Shown here: in pieces, positions 48,842-59,043 of the stretch
Numbering within the stretch: the first letter of the stretch is position 1
How the letters are laid out: each line of letters starts with the position of its first letter
Source: Victivallis lenta
GTDB lineage: Bacteria > Verrucomicrobiota > Lentisphaeria > Victivallales > Victivallaceae
Reading direction: 5' to 3'
NCBI RefSeq assembly: GCF_009695545.1
Contig: NZ_VUNS01000010.1
Span: 62,001-126,000, forward strand
DNA: 64,000 nucleotides
Made by a program: the position numbers and the translations under genes
The notes under the pieces: generated by a model
What the model saw: the letters and a program-made list of their open reading frames with translations, nothing else
What the model was told of the DNA's origin: nothing
Databases searched by the model: none

Positions 48842-49930
48842 TCAGGCGTGGCGGAGCTGTTCGAGGCGCTGTTCGCAGACGATCATGAGAATCTGGTCGA
48901 GAATCAGGTTCAGCTCGCCCTCCATCAGCTTCGGCAGGTCGAAGGTACTGACGTTGTAGCGGTGATCGGTGACGCGGTTCTGCGGGAAGTTGTAGGTGCG
49001 GATTCGCTCGCTGCGGTCGCCGGTGCCGACCTGGGAGCGTTTGTCGGCGGCCTGCTTGCTGGCCTCTTCCTGCTGTTTGTGCTCAAGCATCCGGGCGTAC
49101 AGAATGCGCAGTGCGATCTCCTTGTTGCGGTGCTGGGACTTCTCCTGCTGGCTCGCCACGGAGAGTCCGGTCGGGATGTGGGTTACCCGCACGGCCGAGT
49201 CGGTCGTGTTCACGCACTGGCCGCCGGGGCCGCTCGAACGGAACACGTCGAAACGCAGGTCTTCCGGCCGGATGTCGAGTTCGACCTCCTCGGCCTCCGG
49301 CATGACCGCGACCGTGACCGTCGAGGTGTGGATGCGCCCGCCCGCCTCGGTCGCCGGAACCCGTTGAACCCGGTGGACGCCGGATTCGTATTTCATCAGC
49401 GAAAAGACGTCGCATCCGGAGAGCGAGAACGACACGTCCTTGATGCCGCCGAGATCCGTGTCGGACTGGTCGAGAATCTCAACCTTCCAACCCTGTTTTT
49501 CGGCAAAGTGCAGATAAGCGCGGAAAAGCTCCCCCGCGAAGAGGGCGGCTTCGTCGCCGCCCGCGGCCGGTTTGATCTCGACGATGATGTTTTTGGCGTC
49601 ATTCGGATCGGGCGGCAGCAGGGAGACCTGAATCTCTTCCTCGAGCTTCGTCGACTTTTCTTCGAGCGACGCGATGTCGGCGGTGAGAAGGTCGCGCATT
49701 TCGCCGTCCTCCTCGACGGTCAGCATTTCGCGGTTGTCGGCGAGTTCGGAGAGGGCCTTCTTCCAGCTTTCGAATTTTTCAAAGAGCGCGCCGAGTTTGC
49801 GGTGCTCCTGGGAAACACTGCGGAATTCCGCTCCCCTGGCGTAGATGGCCGGGTCGGCCATGCGTTCCTCAAGCTCGGCGAAACGGCCGCGCAGGTTATC
49901 GATATATCCGGCGATGTCTTCTGGTTCCAT
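48842..49930 (-). CDS. prfA: Peptide chain release factor 1
   Basis: A 362-residue protein of full length for RF1. It has the catalytic motif GGQ in [20 protein letters not shown], and the stop-codon recognition segment reads VPATEAGGR, with the PxT of RF1 (reads UAA and UAG), not the SPF of RF2. It releases finished proteins from the ribosome. The zone between it and rpmE (49931-50054) holds the rpmE terminator. The GTG and ATG choices upstream were not needed, since the ATG is well placed. Confidence 0.97.
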   Translation of the reverse strand: MEPEDIAGYIDNLRGRFAELEERMADPAIYARGAEFRSVSQEHRKLGALFEKFESWKKALSELADNREMLTVEEDGEMRDLLTADIASLEEKSTKLEEEIQVSLLPPDPNDAKNIIVEIKPAAGGDEAALFAGELFRAYLHFAEKQGWKVEILDQSDTDLGGIKDVSFSLSGCDVFSLMKYESGVHRVQRVPATEAGGRIHTSTVTVAVMPEAEEVELDIRPEDLRFDVFRSSGPGGQCVNTTDSAVRVTHIPTGLSVASQQEKSQHRNKEIALRILYARMLEHKQQEEASKQAADKRSQVGTGDRSERIRTYNFPQNRVTDHRYNVSTFDLPKLMEGELNLILDQILMIVCEQRLEQLRHA

Positions 49931-49991
49931 AATGCTCCAATTCCGAACTCACGGCCGCCGGAGCGCGGTGAATGCTCCGGGGCCGTCACTC

Positions 49992-50030
49992 AAAAAAGGG
50001 CTTGCAGAACGCGGACGTTCCGGCAAGCCC
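49992..50030 (-). terminator. rpmE terminator
   Basis: On the minus strand, GGGCTTGC, a loop, GCAAGCCC, then six T. Confidence 0.85.
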
Positions 50031-50054
50031 GGGAAATCGGTTTCAAAACGGCGA

Positions 50055-50255
50055 TTACGCCTTCTTGTAACGGCGGTTGAATTTGTCGATACGGCCCGCC
50101 GTGTCGACGAATTTCTGCTTGCCGGTGAAAAACGGGTGGCACTTCGCGCAGATACCGACCTTGTACTCGGGGCGGGTGGATTTGATATGCCAGACTTCAC
50201 CGCACGCGCAGGTCACGACGGCATCTTCGTACTTCGGATGGATGTCCTTTTTCAT
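50055..50255 (-). CDS. rpmE: 50S ribosomal protein L31
   Basis: A 66-residue protein with the L31 pattern [20 protein letters not shown] and a second Cys pair in [17 protein letters not shown], and the zinc-type C-x-C plus C-x-x-C arrangement of the primary, non-starvation form. The ATG at 50255 follows a GGAG. It lies directly before prfA, a common order. Confidence 0.97.
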   Translation of the reverse strand: MKKDIHPKYEDAVVTCACGEVWHIKSTRPEYKVGICAKCHPFFTGKQKFVDTAGRIDKFNRRYKKA

Positions 50256-50377
50256 TTTGCACAACTCCGTTTTGCAGGTTATATTATCAAAGTTCTTTTG
50301 CTTATGCATGAAATCAACAATCTTTATAAAATAACAGAAGTTACCGTAATTTCAAGCGGAAATCAGGAGAAAACACA

Positions 50378-51604
50378 ATGAATTTGACGGAATTTTTAAA
50401 GGACGGCGGTTTTTCTCCGGAGGTCGGCGAACTGCTCGCGCCGTGGTGGAGGGAGGACCCGGCGCTCGAAACGATGCCGGAATTCCTCGACGGCGGTTTT
50501 TTCCGGGAATACGAGCCGCTGCTCGGGCTCCGGGAATCACCTGCTTCCCGTGTCGACGCGCTTGTCGCGGAGGTGAAAAAACATCCGGCGCTGCGCATCT
50601 ATGCGAATCTGCTCGACCGCTGGCTGCTCGGCGGCGAACTGGGTCCCGACGGAGCGCGGCTGCCGCTGCCGGTCGGGCGTCTCGGGGAAGAGGGGGCCGG
50701 ACTCTTCTCGCTGCTGCTGGCGCTGGCGGCACTGCCCCGCATCCGGAAGTCGCAGGCGGAGCTCGGGCTGCCGGAGTCCTGCTGGCGCGGCGTGGCGGGC
50801 TGGATCGCCGGGACCGTCACGATCTACAAGGCCGCGCACGACGGTTTTGCCGGGACGAATCTGCAGCAGATCCACTGGCTCCGTTTTTCGATCGAGCGCC
50901 GGCTTTTCCGGGTCGGCCGCTTCGAATATCTGGTGCATACCGTGCCGGATTGGGTTCCGGCCGTCTACCGCAGCCGGGCCGACGGCGGCGTGCTTGCGCT
51001 CTGCCGCGACGACTGGAGGATCGACGGCGGCGGATTCCGGGTGGAGGAAGGGGGGGAACGGACCTTTCTGGAATGGGACGGCTCCATGCTGACCGGCACA
51101 CCGATCGACCCGGCCTCGGGGCGTGCTCTGCCGGGCGTACGCCGCACGATCGATCTGGAGGTGTACGAACCGGTACTCACTCCGCATGAATGGGTGCCGA
51201 GCGTCCATATCCCGGGCGGCGGCGGCATGACGGCGGAGCTGGCCGGGGCATCGCTCCGGGAGGCGGCGGCGTTTTTCCGCAAATACTTCAAAAAGGAGAT
51301 CCGCGCATTCGTCTGCGATTCGTGGATTCTGAACCCCGCCTGGATGGAGCTGCTGCCGGAGTCGAATCTCGCGGCTTTCATGCGGGAGCTTTACCTGTTT
51401 CCGCGCACGCCGTATCCGCAGGCCGGGCTGTTTTTCGTTTTCGGGCGAAGCGACGGGGATTTTGCGTCGTATCCGGCCGATACTTCGCTGCGGCGCGCGT
51501 TTCACCGGCTGTACAACGCCGGAGAGCCGTTCCGCACCGGCGGCATGTTCGTCCTGACGGCCGACCTCGACCGCTGGGGAAGCGGGATCTACCGCTCCCG
51601 GTAG
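50378..51604 (+). CDS. Acyltransferase-domain protein (DUF5596-like), function unknown
   Basis: A 408-residue protein. The first half is a helical domain with KKHPALRIYANLLDRWLLGG. The second half shows VHIPGGGGMTAELAGASLRE and FVCDSWILNPAWMELLPES, which resemble the GNAT-like C-terminal domain of a family listed as acyltransferase-domain proteins in gut Firmicutes. The catalytic residues are not evident. A strong AGGAG site precedes the ATG. There is no signal peptide. It shares no operon with its neighbours. Confidence 0.75.
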   Translation: MNLTEFLKDGGFSPEVGELLAPWWREDPALETMPEFLDGGFFREYEPLLGLRESPASRVDALVAEVKKHPALRIYANLLDRWLLGGELGPDGARLPLPVGRLGEEGAGLFSLLLALAALPRIRKSQAELGLPESCWRGVAGWIAGTVTIYKAAHDGFAGTNLQQIHWLRFSIERRLFRVGRFEYLVHTVPDWVPAVYRSRADGGVLALCRDDWRIDGGGFRVEEGGERTFLEWDGSMLTGTPIDPASGRALPGVRRTIDLEVYEPVLTPHEWVPSVHIPGGGGMTAELAGASLREAAAFFRKYFKKEIRAFVCDSWILNPAWMELLPESNLAAFMRELYLFPRTPYPQAGLFFVFGRSDGDFASYPADTSLRRAFHRLYNAGEPFRTGGMFVLTADLDRWGSGIYRSR

Positions 51605-51616
51605 ATCCCGGCGACA

Positions 51617-53230
51617 TCATCGGAGAAAGGAGGCGGGGCTTCCGGGCGCTTCTTCCGGAAAAAGCTTTCGGCGCGCGAAGATCAGCAGCCCCGAGGGATG
51701 ATTGATGACCCGGTATTCGGGATCTTCCGCAAGCTGGCTCAAAAGCCGGTTGACTGCGGTCAGGTCGCCGTTGTTGTGATAGTTGCCGCGGTCCAGAATG
51801 AAATAGTCAACCCGATCAGGCCGGGTCAGACCGATGCCGAGTTCCGGGAAGTCGTAGACCGTGCCGCGGCGCAGGAAAGCAGGCCCGACCTCATTCTGGC
51901 AGATCATCGTCGTTCCGGGCGGATACGGCAGCAGGTCGGTGACTGCCCGAACCTCGTCGGCGTGAAGCAGCAGGCGGATCATCTCCTGCCAGTAGGCCGG
52001 ACGCAGCGGCAGCGACAGTACTCCGCCGGAGTAGGTGAACTCCGGTTCGACGGTGTAATTCGTATACCGGGTCAGCGGCAGGTCGCAGAAGAGCAGGTGG
52101 ACGGCCAGCATCAGGATCGCGGCGGAAGCGATTCCGGCACGCTGCTGCCGGAGGGAAGGTTTTCGGCGCCGCAGGAGCACCCGCAGCGTTCGCGCTCCCC
52201 AGAGGGCGACGACCGGCGTAACCGCGATCAGCGCCGAACTGTAATGGCTGAAGAGAAGCTGCTGGTGAATGCTCGTGGAAACCAGCTGGATTCCAAGCGT
52301 GGGCAGCCAGAAGAGAAGACACATTTTCCAGTTTGCAGCCGGCAGGAACGCGAACGGCACGAGGACACTCACCACCACGCCGGGCACAAATGGATTCCAC
52401 AGCCCCGCGATCATTCCGAAGATATTCATCAGCGTCTGCGTGAAGGTCGGCGCAAGAAGCGCATAACGGCCGTAGTGCCAGTAATTTTCGCCGAGCAGGA
52501 GCGGGTAGTAGATTTTCAGGACGAACAGCGTCCAGAAGGCGGCAGCCGCGATTGCGGCGGCTCCCCAGAGCCGTTTCCGCTTCTGCGTCATCAGCCAGAG
52601 CCCCGCCGCGGCGACCGGAATCACGAAGTCCTCCTTGATCAGCGGCGAGAGTGCGAGGAACAGAAAGAAATACGGCATGCGTTTCCGGCTGTAACAGTAA
52701 AATGCCGCGAAGAGGAAGAGCGGGAACAGGCATTCGGCGTGGAAGTCGTACAGCGCCAGCCGCGAATAATAGGGGTTGAAGAGGTACATTGCCGTGAGCA
52801 GCAGCGGAACCGGACCCGTCCGGAAATAACGTTTCGCGGTCCGGTACAGCAGCGGGGCGGCAAATGCGAGCGCCGCCGACTGGATCAGCGGCAGCCAGAT
52901 CGGGGAGTCCCGAAGCAGATAGAGCGGGGCGAACAGCATCATTATCGGCGAAAAGTGGTCGAATCTGCCGCGGTAATCCAGCATCAGGCCGTTGCCGGAG
53001 GCGGCATTGCGGAGCATGGAGTCGTAGATGCCGAAGTCCCAGTTGCCCACCTGCATCGCTTCGATCTTGTAAAGGCCGAGGATGAAATAACTCAGAAAAA
53101 ACAGCAGAACCATCCAGCGCAGAAGCAGCGTTTCGCTCTTTGCCGTCAGGGAGAGGCGGGAGCGCGATGCGCCCCGGCCCGCCGCGGCGGCCGCTATTGT
53201 GATGAGGAGGATATAACCCAGATAAAGCAT
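51617..53230 (-). CDS. DUF2079-type multi-spanning membrane protein
   Basis: A 537-residue protein with 10-12 membrane helices. DUF2079 marks are visible: QVGNWDFGIYDSMLRNAASG, then GRFDHFSPIMMLFAPLYLLR, with LYDFHAECLFPLFLFAAFYC. The family is unstudied but resembles GT-C glycosyltransferases. I chose ATG 53230 because of a GGAGAG site and because the earlier part of the frame reads as Arg/Pro-rich shadow sequence. It follows the macrodomain gene by 5 bases and is the last gene of the sialidase operon. Confidence 0.88.
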   Translation of the reverse strand: MLYLGYILLITIAAAAAGRGASRSRLSLTAKSETLLLRWMVLLFFLSYFILGLYKIEAMQVGNWDFGIYDSMLRNAASGNGLMLDYRGRFDHFSPIMMLFAPLYLLRDSPIWLPLIQSAALAFAAPLLYRTAKRYFRTGPVPLLLTAMYLFNPYYSRLALYDFHAECLFPLFLFAAFYCYSRKRMPYFFLFLALSPLIKEDFVIPVAAAGLWLMTQKRKRLWGAAAIAAAAFWTLFVLKIYYPLLLGENYWHYGRYALLAPTFTQTLMNIFGMIAGLWNPFVPGVVVSVLVPFAFLPAANWKMCLLFWLPTLGIQLVSTSIHQQLLFSHYSSALIAVTPVVALWGARTLRVLLRRRKPSLRQQRAGIASAAILMLAVHLLFCDLPLTRYTNYTVEPEFTYSGGVLSLPLRPAYWQEMIRLLLHADEVRAVTDLLPYPPGTTMICQNEVGPAFLRRGTVYDFPELGIGLTRPDRVDYFILDRGNYHNNGDLTAVNRLLSQLAEDPEYRVINHPSGLLIFARRKLFPEEAPGSPASFLR

Positions 53231-53235
53231 GGACT

Positions 53236-53733
53236 TCACTCTCCTGCGGCCTGGCGGTAAATGGCAAGGTCTTCGGCGGAGAAGCAGCAGAAGACGACCC
53301 GCTCCGGCAGCGTTTCGTTCCATGCCCTGACGGTTTCGACGGCGATTTGCGCCGCCTCGCGTTTCGGATAGCGGTAGACGCCGGTCGAAATGGCCGGGAA
53401 CGCGATGGACGCACAGCCGTTTTTCGCGGCGAGCCGCAGGCTGTTGCGGTAACAGGCCCCGAGCAGCTCCGCTTCGCCGCGGTTCCCGCCGTGCCATACC
53501 GGTCCCGGCGTGTGGATCACGAAGCGGCACGGCAGCCGGAACCCGGGCGTGATGACCGCTTCCCCGGTCCGGCAGCCGCCGAACGGGCGGCACGCCTCGA
53601 GCAGTTCCGGCCCGGCGGCGCGATGAATCGCGCCGTCCACTCCGCCGCCGCCGAGCAGCGAACAGTTTGCGGCGTTCACGATCGCGTCGACGGCGAGCGT
53701 GGTGATGTCGCCCCGGAGGAATTCAAGCTTCAT
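53236..53733 (-). CDS. Macrodomain protein (ADP-ribose-binding)
   Basis: A 165-residue single macrodomain of the MacroD/YmdB type: [20 protein letters not shown] with the AIHRAAG that follows, and the conserved [12 protein letters not shown]. These bind ADP-ribose and many hydrolyse O-acetyl-ADP-ribose or mono-ADP-ribosyl groups. It lies between the sialidase and the DUF2079 gene, 7 and 5 bases from each. Its tie to a sialic acid enzyme is unusual. Confidence 0.94.
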   Translation of the reverse strand: MKLEFLRGDITTLAVDAIVNAANCSLLGGGGVDGAIHRAAGPELLEACRPFGGCRTGEAVITPGFRLPCRFVIHTPGPVWHGGNRGEAELLGACYRNSLRLAAKNGCASIAFPAISTGVYRYPKREAAQIAVETVRAWNETLPERVVFCCFSAEDLAIYRQAAGE

Positions 53734-53740
53734 GGCGTCC

Positions 53741-55450
53741 TCACGATTCGCAGGTCATCAGGGGCCGCGCATAGATGCGGAGCGAGGCGACCCCGGCCCC
53801 GGTCGCCGCACGGGCGGGATTCGGGCGCGGAACCTGCTGCGGATCGAATCGCCGCCAGCCGAACTGCTGGAAGTCGCCGCCGTCGAGGAAACGGCCGTTC
53901 CAGACGAAGCTGACGATTCCGGCGCCGCCGTCCACATTGACGGTCAGTCTTCCGGCGTTGCGGTCCGGCAGCGGTTCGCTGACCGCGGTCGAACCGCCGC
54001 AGCCGTCGGACAGATAAAAAGCGATTCGCCCGTCCGGCAGAAGCTCGACCCGCTCGCCGCGGCCGTCCGGCCCGGTGTGGTCGAAGAGCGTTCCGGCGGC
54101 GAACGCCTCAAGCTCGAAGCGGAGCGCATAGCCGTTCCGGGTGCGGACGGACGGGCGGTTGACCGCTTCGCAGTTCCGGTCGAGGAACGGCGGGAAGCGG
54201 AACTCCTCCGCGCGCCAGTCGAGCTCCTCCGCCTCCGGCTCGACGGTTTCCCCGGCGGAGCGGCGCCACATCTTTGCGAGGAATTCCGCCGGGATTTCGT
54301 GCAGCCGCGCCTTGTTCTTCTCGGTCTCAGTCACAAAATAGCGGCCGTTCTCTTCGACGAGGTCGGGATAGCTGATGCGGATCATCGGGTCGTCGCTGTA
54401 AAGCAGCAGCTCGGGTTCGCCCCAGCGGATCACCTTGCCCTCCGGCGAATCGGCCTCGATTCCGGCCAGCAGCCAGACCGGATTGCGGTCCTCGTAGGTC
54501 ACATACGGGTCGAGGGCGATGAAGCGGCCGCCGTGATTGTGGAACCAGTAGAGGTAGTTCCCGTTTTCGCACTTCCAGACGAAATTCGCCGCGCGCGGGT
54601 GTTTGACCGGGCGGCCGTCCGCATAGCGCATGAATTGCGGCGGCTGCCAGCTTTTCCCGCCGTCGCGGCTGTATGCCTCGGCCGGGTGGCCCGCGATGGT
54701 GCGGAACGTATCGTAGAAGCTGCCGTCCGAAAGCGGCACGACGCAGTGCTCTTCGCCGACCGGTCCGGCGCCTTCCGGCGGACGGATGCCGGTCTCGCCC
54801 TCCGGCAGCGTCTCCCAGGCCGCATCGGCCGGATTGCCGGCCGTGAGCAGGTTCGGGCTCGCCAGAAGGCATCCCTCCGAACGCTGGAAAAATCCGCGCC
54901 CCATTTCGCCGACTTTGTTCAGCGTCACGTAAGCCGTTCCATTGTGGATGAACGGGCGCCCCACGTTCCAGAAAAAGCAGAGTTTGCCGCCGTAGACGTT
55001 CGCGCGGTCGCACTCGAAGAGGCGGAACGGGATGTCGTAACGCTCCCGGCTCCAGCTCCCTCCGTTGTCATCACTGTATTTGAACACAAAGTGTCCGAGG
55101 CTGTCGACCCGGGTGATCACTTCCTGTCTGTCGTGGCTCAGGATCTCACGGACGTTGTCGGAGTTGCGGTTGTAGAAGACGAAAACGCGTCCCGACGGAG
55201 CTTTCAGCAGGACCGCGTAGGAGTTTTCCACGTCGCCCGGCGTCTCGACCGGAACCGGTTTCTCCCAGCTTTTCCCGCCGTCTGTCGAGCGGCAGGTCGA
55301 GACGTGCTGCCCGGGCGCGCCTTCCTCCCCGGAGCCGGTCGTCACGCAGCAGAGCCATGCGCCGTCATTGCAGCGGATGATATAGGGCTGATCGGCGTAA
55401 GTCACCGCCGGAATTTCGAGCCCGTTTTCGAGCAATCGCCAGTCATACAT
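53741..55450 (-). CDS. Sialidase/BNR-type six-bladed propeller with C-terminal sandwich domain
   Basis: A 569-residue protein without a signal peptide. Asp-box motifs are visible ([27 protein letters not shown]). The exo-sialidase Arg-Ile-Pro motif is not obvious, so family membership in GH33 is uncertain; it may be a sialidase-like enzyme or a BNR-repeat glycosidase. The last 150 residues are a beta-sandwich like a laminin-G or carbohydrate-binding module ([20 protein letters not shown], then [19 protein letters not shown]). The start at 55450 follows AGGAGG by 8 bases. It is the first gene of the operon. Confidence 0.85.
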   Translation of the reverse strand: MYDWRLLENGLEIPAVTYADQPYIIRCNDGAWLCCVTTGSGEEGAPGQHVSTCRSTDGGKSWEKPVPVETPGDVENSYAVLLKAPSGRVFVFYNRNSDNVREILSHDRQEVITRVDSLGHFVFKYSDDNGGSWSRERYDIPFRLFECDRANVYGGKLCFFWNVGRPFIHNGTAYVTLNKVGEMGRGFFQRSEGCLLASPNLLTAGNPADAAWETLPEGETGIRPPEGAGPVGEEHCVVPLSDGSFYDTFRTIAGHPAEAYSRDGGKSWQPPQFMRYADGRPVKHPRAANFVWKCENGNYLYWFHNHGGRFIALDPYVTYEDRNPVWLLAGIEADSPEGKVIRWGEPELLLYSDDPMIRISYPDLVEENGRYFVTETEKNKARLHEIPAEFLAKMWRRSAGETVEPEAEELDWRAEEFRFPPFLDRNCEAVNRPSVRTRNGYALRFELEAFAAGTLFDHTGPDGRGERVELLPDGRIAFYLSDGCGGSTAVSEPLPDRNAGRLTVNVDGGAGIVSFVWNGRFLDGGDFQQFGWRRFDPQQVPRPNPARAATGAGVASLRIYARPLMTCES

Positions 55451-55505
55451 TTCGGAACCTCCTGATTCTGGACTCAAAATAGCACCGTTCCGTGCCGAAT
55501 GCAAC

Positions 55506-55534
55506 TTGAAAGCACCGGAAAGAGACGCTATATT
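55506..55534 (+). promoter_or_regulatory. Promoter of the phosphoribosyltransferase gene
   Basis: TTGAAA (55506-55511), 17 bases, TATATT (55529-55534), 28 bases before the ATG. Confidence 0.65.
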
Positions 55535-55562
55535 TTCCGCAACTGACAAAGGACCTGTTGCT

Positions 55563-56069
55563 ATGGAAATACTGTACCGCTCCGATGAAATCGCCGGGCG
55601 CATCGCCGCGATGGGGGCTGAAATCACCGAATATTACCGGGGGAAGGAGCTGACGCTCGTCACTTTGATGACCGGGGGACTCTGTTTCGCCGCCGATCTG
55701 GCGCGCGCGATCGACCTGCCGCTCTGGATCGATTCGCTCGCGGTGGCCAGCTACCGGGGGTGCCGGAGCACGGGAGAGCTTGAGTTCCGTTCGATGCTGA
55801 AGCTCGATCCGGCCGGGCGCGAAATCCTGATCCTCGACGAAGTGCTCGACTCCGGAACCACTCTGAAATGCGTCTGCGACTATTTCGGGAAACGCGGCGC
55901 CGCCGGGGTCCGTACCGCCGTCATGGTCGAAAAGAGGCTGCCGCGGCCGAACGGTCTCGCCCATGCCGATTGGACCGGATTCGTGACCGGCACGCGCTAT
56001 CTGGTCGGCTACGGGCTCGACGCCGACGAGCTGTACCGGAATCTGCCGCACATCGCCGCTCTCGACTGA
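55563..56069 (+). CDS. Hypoxanthine phosphoribosyltransferase-like protein
   Basis: A 168-residue type I phosphoribosyltransferase. The PRPP motif is EILILDEVLDSGTTLKC, and the phosphate-binding loop near GGLCFAADLARAI is present. It resembles the HPRT group of purine-salvage enzymes, which join hypoxanthine or guanine to PRPP. The ATG at 55563 follows AAAGGA. It is a single-gene unit divergent from the sialidase operon. Confidence 0.88.
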   Translation: MEILYRSDEIAGRIAAMGAEITEYYRGKELTLVTLMTGGLCFAADLARAIDLPLWIDSLAVASYRGCRSTGELEFRSMLKLDPAGREILILDEVLDSGTTLKCVCDYFGKRGAAGVRTAVMVEKRLPRPNGLAHADWTGFVTGTRYLVGYGLDADELYRNLPHIAALD

Positions 56070-56085
56070 CTCCGCAGAGACGGGG

Positions 56086-57051
56086 TCAGCCGCCGTACGG
56101 GACCTGCAGCCGCCACGCACAATGGTCGCAGACCGGCAGCGCTTTATCCTGTATGGCTTTGCGCCACAGTCCGGCGCGTTCCCCCTCAATCAGTTCCGGC
56201 AGCGGGTGCCGCTGCGCGTTTCCGATCGAAAAACCGAAGTAGTCGGTGCAGAAACCGACTTCTCCGTCGTGCCGGATGTGAAGGCGGCAGCCGGGAGCCT
56301 GGCAGGGCGGAGTGTCGGCGGGAAGGGACGGATAGCGGTGCCCGGTCACCGTGACCTTTACCGGATGACGCCGCTGCCGGACAAGCGCGGTCTGTTCCTT
56401 CAGGCGCGCCAGGTACGCCGCATCGTCGTCGCGGCGCCACGCTTCGAGCTCCGGATAGTCGCACCCGAAATGCGTACGGCTGTAGTTCCGGTAGGCGGCG
56501 ATCTCTGCTCCTGTGAGGTACATGAGCTGCTGCAGGATGATTTCATCCGGTCCGAGCGGAGCCAGCAGTTCCGGCAGTTCGGCCATGCGTTCCACGTTCG
56601 CGTCGGAGACGGTGGTCAGGAAAACCAGCCGGCCGCGCCGCTCCCGCAGTTTTTCAAGACTGGCGCGGACGCGGTCGAATACTCCTTTGCCGCGCACCGC
56701 GTCATGCAGCTCGCGCGGGCCGTCCACCGAGATGAAGATCCGGCGGAAGCGGCGGCAGAGCGTCTCGGCATGGCGGCCGGCGAGAGTGCCGTTCGTCACG
56801 ATCTCAAGCGGATGCCGGCTCGCGGAGAGGCGCTCGGCCAGCTCCTCGAAGCCCGGATACAGCAGCGGTTCTCCGCCCCAGAAGGTGACCGGCGCGTCCG
56901 GTTCCGTCTCTTCCGCGCAGCGCAGCCAGAAACCGACCGGCAGCTCTTCGCGGCCGGTACCGAGCATTCCCTTGTTCTGCCCGCAGAAGCTGCAGGCGAG
57001 ATTGCAGCGGCCGGTCAGCTGGAAATGAACGGCCTTGACCGGATGACGCAA
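56086..57051 (-). CDS. Radical SAM/SPASM-type protein
   Basis: A 321-residue protein. The radical SAM cluster is C16-x3-C20-x2-C23 (GRCNLACSFCGQ), followed by the GGEPLLYP motif and FISVDGPREL. The C-terminus has additional cysteines (CQAPGCRLHIRHDGEVGFC, then LPVCDHC), as in SPASM or twitch domains. Such enzymes modify peptides, sulfatases or cofactors. It follows the glycosidase gene by 4 bases, so it may modify that protein or a nearby one. Confidence 0.93.
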   Translation of the reverse strand: MRHPVKAVHFQLTGRCNLACSFCGQNKGMLGTGREELPVGFWLRCAEETEPDAPVTFWGGEPLLYPGFEELAERLSASRHPLEIVTNGTLAGRHAETLCRRFRRIFISVDGPRELHDAVRGKGVFDRVRASLEKLRERRGRLVFLTTVSDANVERMAELPELLAPLGPDEIILQQLMYLTGAEIAAYRNYSRTHFGCDYPELEAWRRDDDAAYLARLKEQTALVRQRRHPVKVTVTGHRYPSLPADTPPCQAPGCRLHIRHDGEVGFCTDYFGFSIGNAQRHPLPELIEGERAGLWRKAIQDKALPVCDHCAWRLQVPYGG

Positions 57052-57055
57052 CGGC

Positions 57056-58993
57056 TCACCTCGCTCTGCGGAATTTCAGGATCGCGCCCGCGTTTCCCTG
57101 CACCGTGAAGCCGTGTTCGACCGGGGGCTCGCCCCAGACCATCGAATCGAAAACCCACTCCGGCGCGGAGGTGATTTCATCGGTCAGAGGCGACGGCGTG
57201 TTGTTGACCGCGATCACGAGCAGCGTATCCGCATCGAGCTCATGCTCGGTCAGCGTCAGGAGCGGATTCGTGCGGAACACGCGGCGGGTTACGCCGGCGG
57301 CTTCGGCCGCCGTCGCGTAGAGCCGGTAGAGCTCCGGCGCCTCCGGGAAAAATGCGCGCGGCGTCTCGGTGGCGGCCCGTTCGATCGGAGCCGCCAGGAA
57401 CAGCGCCTTGCCGCGGCCGTAACCGCAGAGCGTGAAGATCGGATCGTCGTCGATATCGACGGCCAGCACCTCCGCGCGGCGGTTCACGAGATTGAGCTGG
57501 TATTCGGCGCGGCAGCGCACGTCGAACTCCCGTTCCTCGGAGCGGATCGTCGTCTCCGCAACCGCCTTGCAGCGGGTCGCGATGTCGATGCCGAACACCG
57601 TGCCGAACGGTTCGAGCGAACCGCCGTCGGAACTGACGAACAGCGTCGCGCCGTTTTCGACCTCCCGCAGCAGCGCGTGGTAGCAGCGGGCCGGAATCAC
57701 ATGGGTTCCGCTGACCGACGGCATGATGTAGAATTTCGACGGCTTGAGCGGCTGGCCCGCGTACTGGAATTCGACGTCGAAACCGGCCTGCTTCGCGAGC
57801 AGGAAGCTCGCGTAGGCGACACCCCACTGATCCTGGCTCTGGGTCAGAATCACGACGGCGTCGCGCCGGAAGGCCGGCAGCCGGCGGAGCCCGGTCCGGT
57901 CCAGGATTTCCCCGAACGCCTTCATTGCCCGGATCGTCGGTTTCGGGGTGCGGTCGACCCGCAGCAGGCCGAGTTCGCGCTCCACGGCGGCCCAGTCGTA
58001 CGGCGCATGTTCGAGCCGGGTCTGATCGTTCGCGCACCACCACAGGAGCCCGCGGCAGTCATGCGCGAAGCAGTTCCAGAGCATGTTCCGCAGGTAGTTG
58101 CCGGCCACTTCATCGCTCGATTGCGACGGCCCGAGGTTGCCGGCCTCTTCGACGAAGGCCGGAACGCCGCCGATGTCGCCGTAAAGCCGGGTTTCGGCCG
58201 CGGCATGGAAGGCGTTCCGCATCGTATTGACCGGATCGGTCCCGCAGTGCGGCGTGAAAAGCGGGTACGGGTGCGTGCAGAGCACGTCGGTCACTTCGCC
58301 CTGATCCTGAATCGTCCATGCTCCGCGTTCGCACTGCAGCGAATGCATGCCGGAGACGACCGGACGATCGGGGTCTTCGACCCGGACCGCCGACGTGATC
58401 GCATTGCTCCAGCACCAGGCTTCCGACGGAGAGTCGCTCCAGGCCATGCAGTTGCATTCGTTGCCGAGGTCCCACGCCGCGATCGCCGGGCAGCCGCGCA
58501 GTTCGCGAACCAGATAACGCACCATGCGGACCTGCCACCTGATCGCCGTCGGGTCGGTGATGACGTTCACGCGCTCGAAAGCCGGCGGCACATGCATGCG
58601 GCCCGACATCCAGCCGGTCACCAGCCCGACGATGAGCTTGATGCGGTTCGCCTCGGCTACGCGGCACAGCTCGCGGAACCGTTCGACCATGACCTCGTCG
58701 ACGCCGGCGCGCCCGGCCGGCGTATCCGGCAGCGGCCGCTCGCCGAACCGCATCTCGACGAAGGACTGGCCGCCGCCCGTCAGTGCCTGAATCGGCTGGA
58801 AATCCGGCCAGAGCGGGAACACCCGCGCGACCTCAACGCCGTTTTCGGCCAGCAGCCGGAAGTCGGCTTCGACGACCTCCGGGCGCCAGTCGCGCCACAT
58901 TGCGGTCCCGGCATGGCTGGCCCAGTAGTTGCAGCCGACGAAAAATTCACTCCCGGGGGCGAAGATTCCCTGCGGCTTTTCTGCGTCTGTCAT
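57056..58993 (-). CDS. Clan GH-A glycoside hydrolase (GH5/GH42-like)
   Basis: A 645-residue cytoplasmic protein (no signal peptide). The TIM barrel shows the clan A acid/base Glu179 in AAWDLGNECN and a nucleophile candidate Glu282 in VPAFVEEAGNLG. After about residue 370 an alpha/beta domain similar to the GH42 trimerisation domain follows (YIMPSVSGTHVIPARC, then LFVSSDGGSLEPFG), then a beta-sandwich end. Beta-mannosidase, beta-galactosidase or beta-glucosidase activities are possible. The ATG follows a GGAG. It is the first gene of the operon with the radical SAM gene. Confidence 0.86.
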   Translation of the reverse strand: MTDAEKPQGIFAPGSEFFVGCNYWASHAGTAMWRDWRPEVVEADFRLLAENGVEVARVFPLWPDFQPIQALTGGGQSFVEMRFGERPLPDTPAGRAGVDEVMVERFRELCRVAEANRIKLIVGLVTGWMSGRMHVPPAFERVNVITDPTAIRWQVRMVRYLVRELRGCPAIAAWDLGNECNCMAWSDSPSEAWCWSNAITSAVRVEDPDRPVVSGMHSLQCERGAWTIQDQGEVTDVLCTHPYPLFTPHCGTDPVNTMRNAFHAAAETRLYGDIGGVPAFVEEAGNLGPSQSSDEVAGNYLRNMLWNCFAHDCRGLLWWCANDQTRLEHAPYDWAAVERELGLLRVDRTPKPTIRAMKAFGEILDRTGLRRLPAFRRDAVVILTQSQDQWGVAYASFLLAKQAGFDVEFQYAGQPLKPSKFYIMPSVSGTHVIPARCYHALLREVENGATLFVSSDGGSLEPFGTVFGIDIATRCKAVAETTIRSEEREFDVRCRAEYQLNLVNRRAEVLAVDIDDDPIFTLCGYGRGKALFLAAPIERAATETPRAFFPEAPELYRLYATAAEAAGVTRRVFRTNPLLTLTEHELDADTLLVIAVNNTPSPLTDEITSAPEWVFDSMVWGEPPVEHGFTVQGNAGAILKFRRAR

Positions 58994-59043
58994 AGATCAA
59001 CTCCATATATGATTAAGGATGTTTTTTTGTCCGGTCTGCATAA

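Noticed and set aside
51190-51705. A 171-codon frame spanning the end of the acyltransferase-like gene
   Set aside because: It is an out-of-frame shadow with Arg/Gly-rich sequence and no ribosome site.
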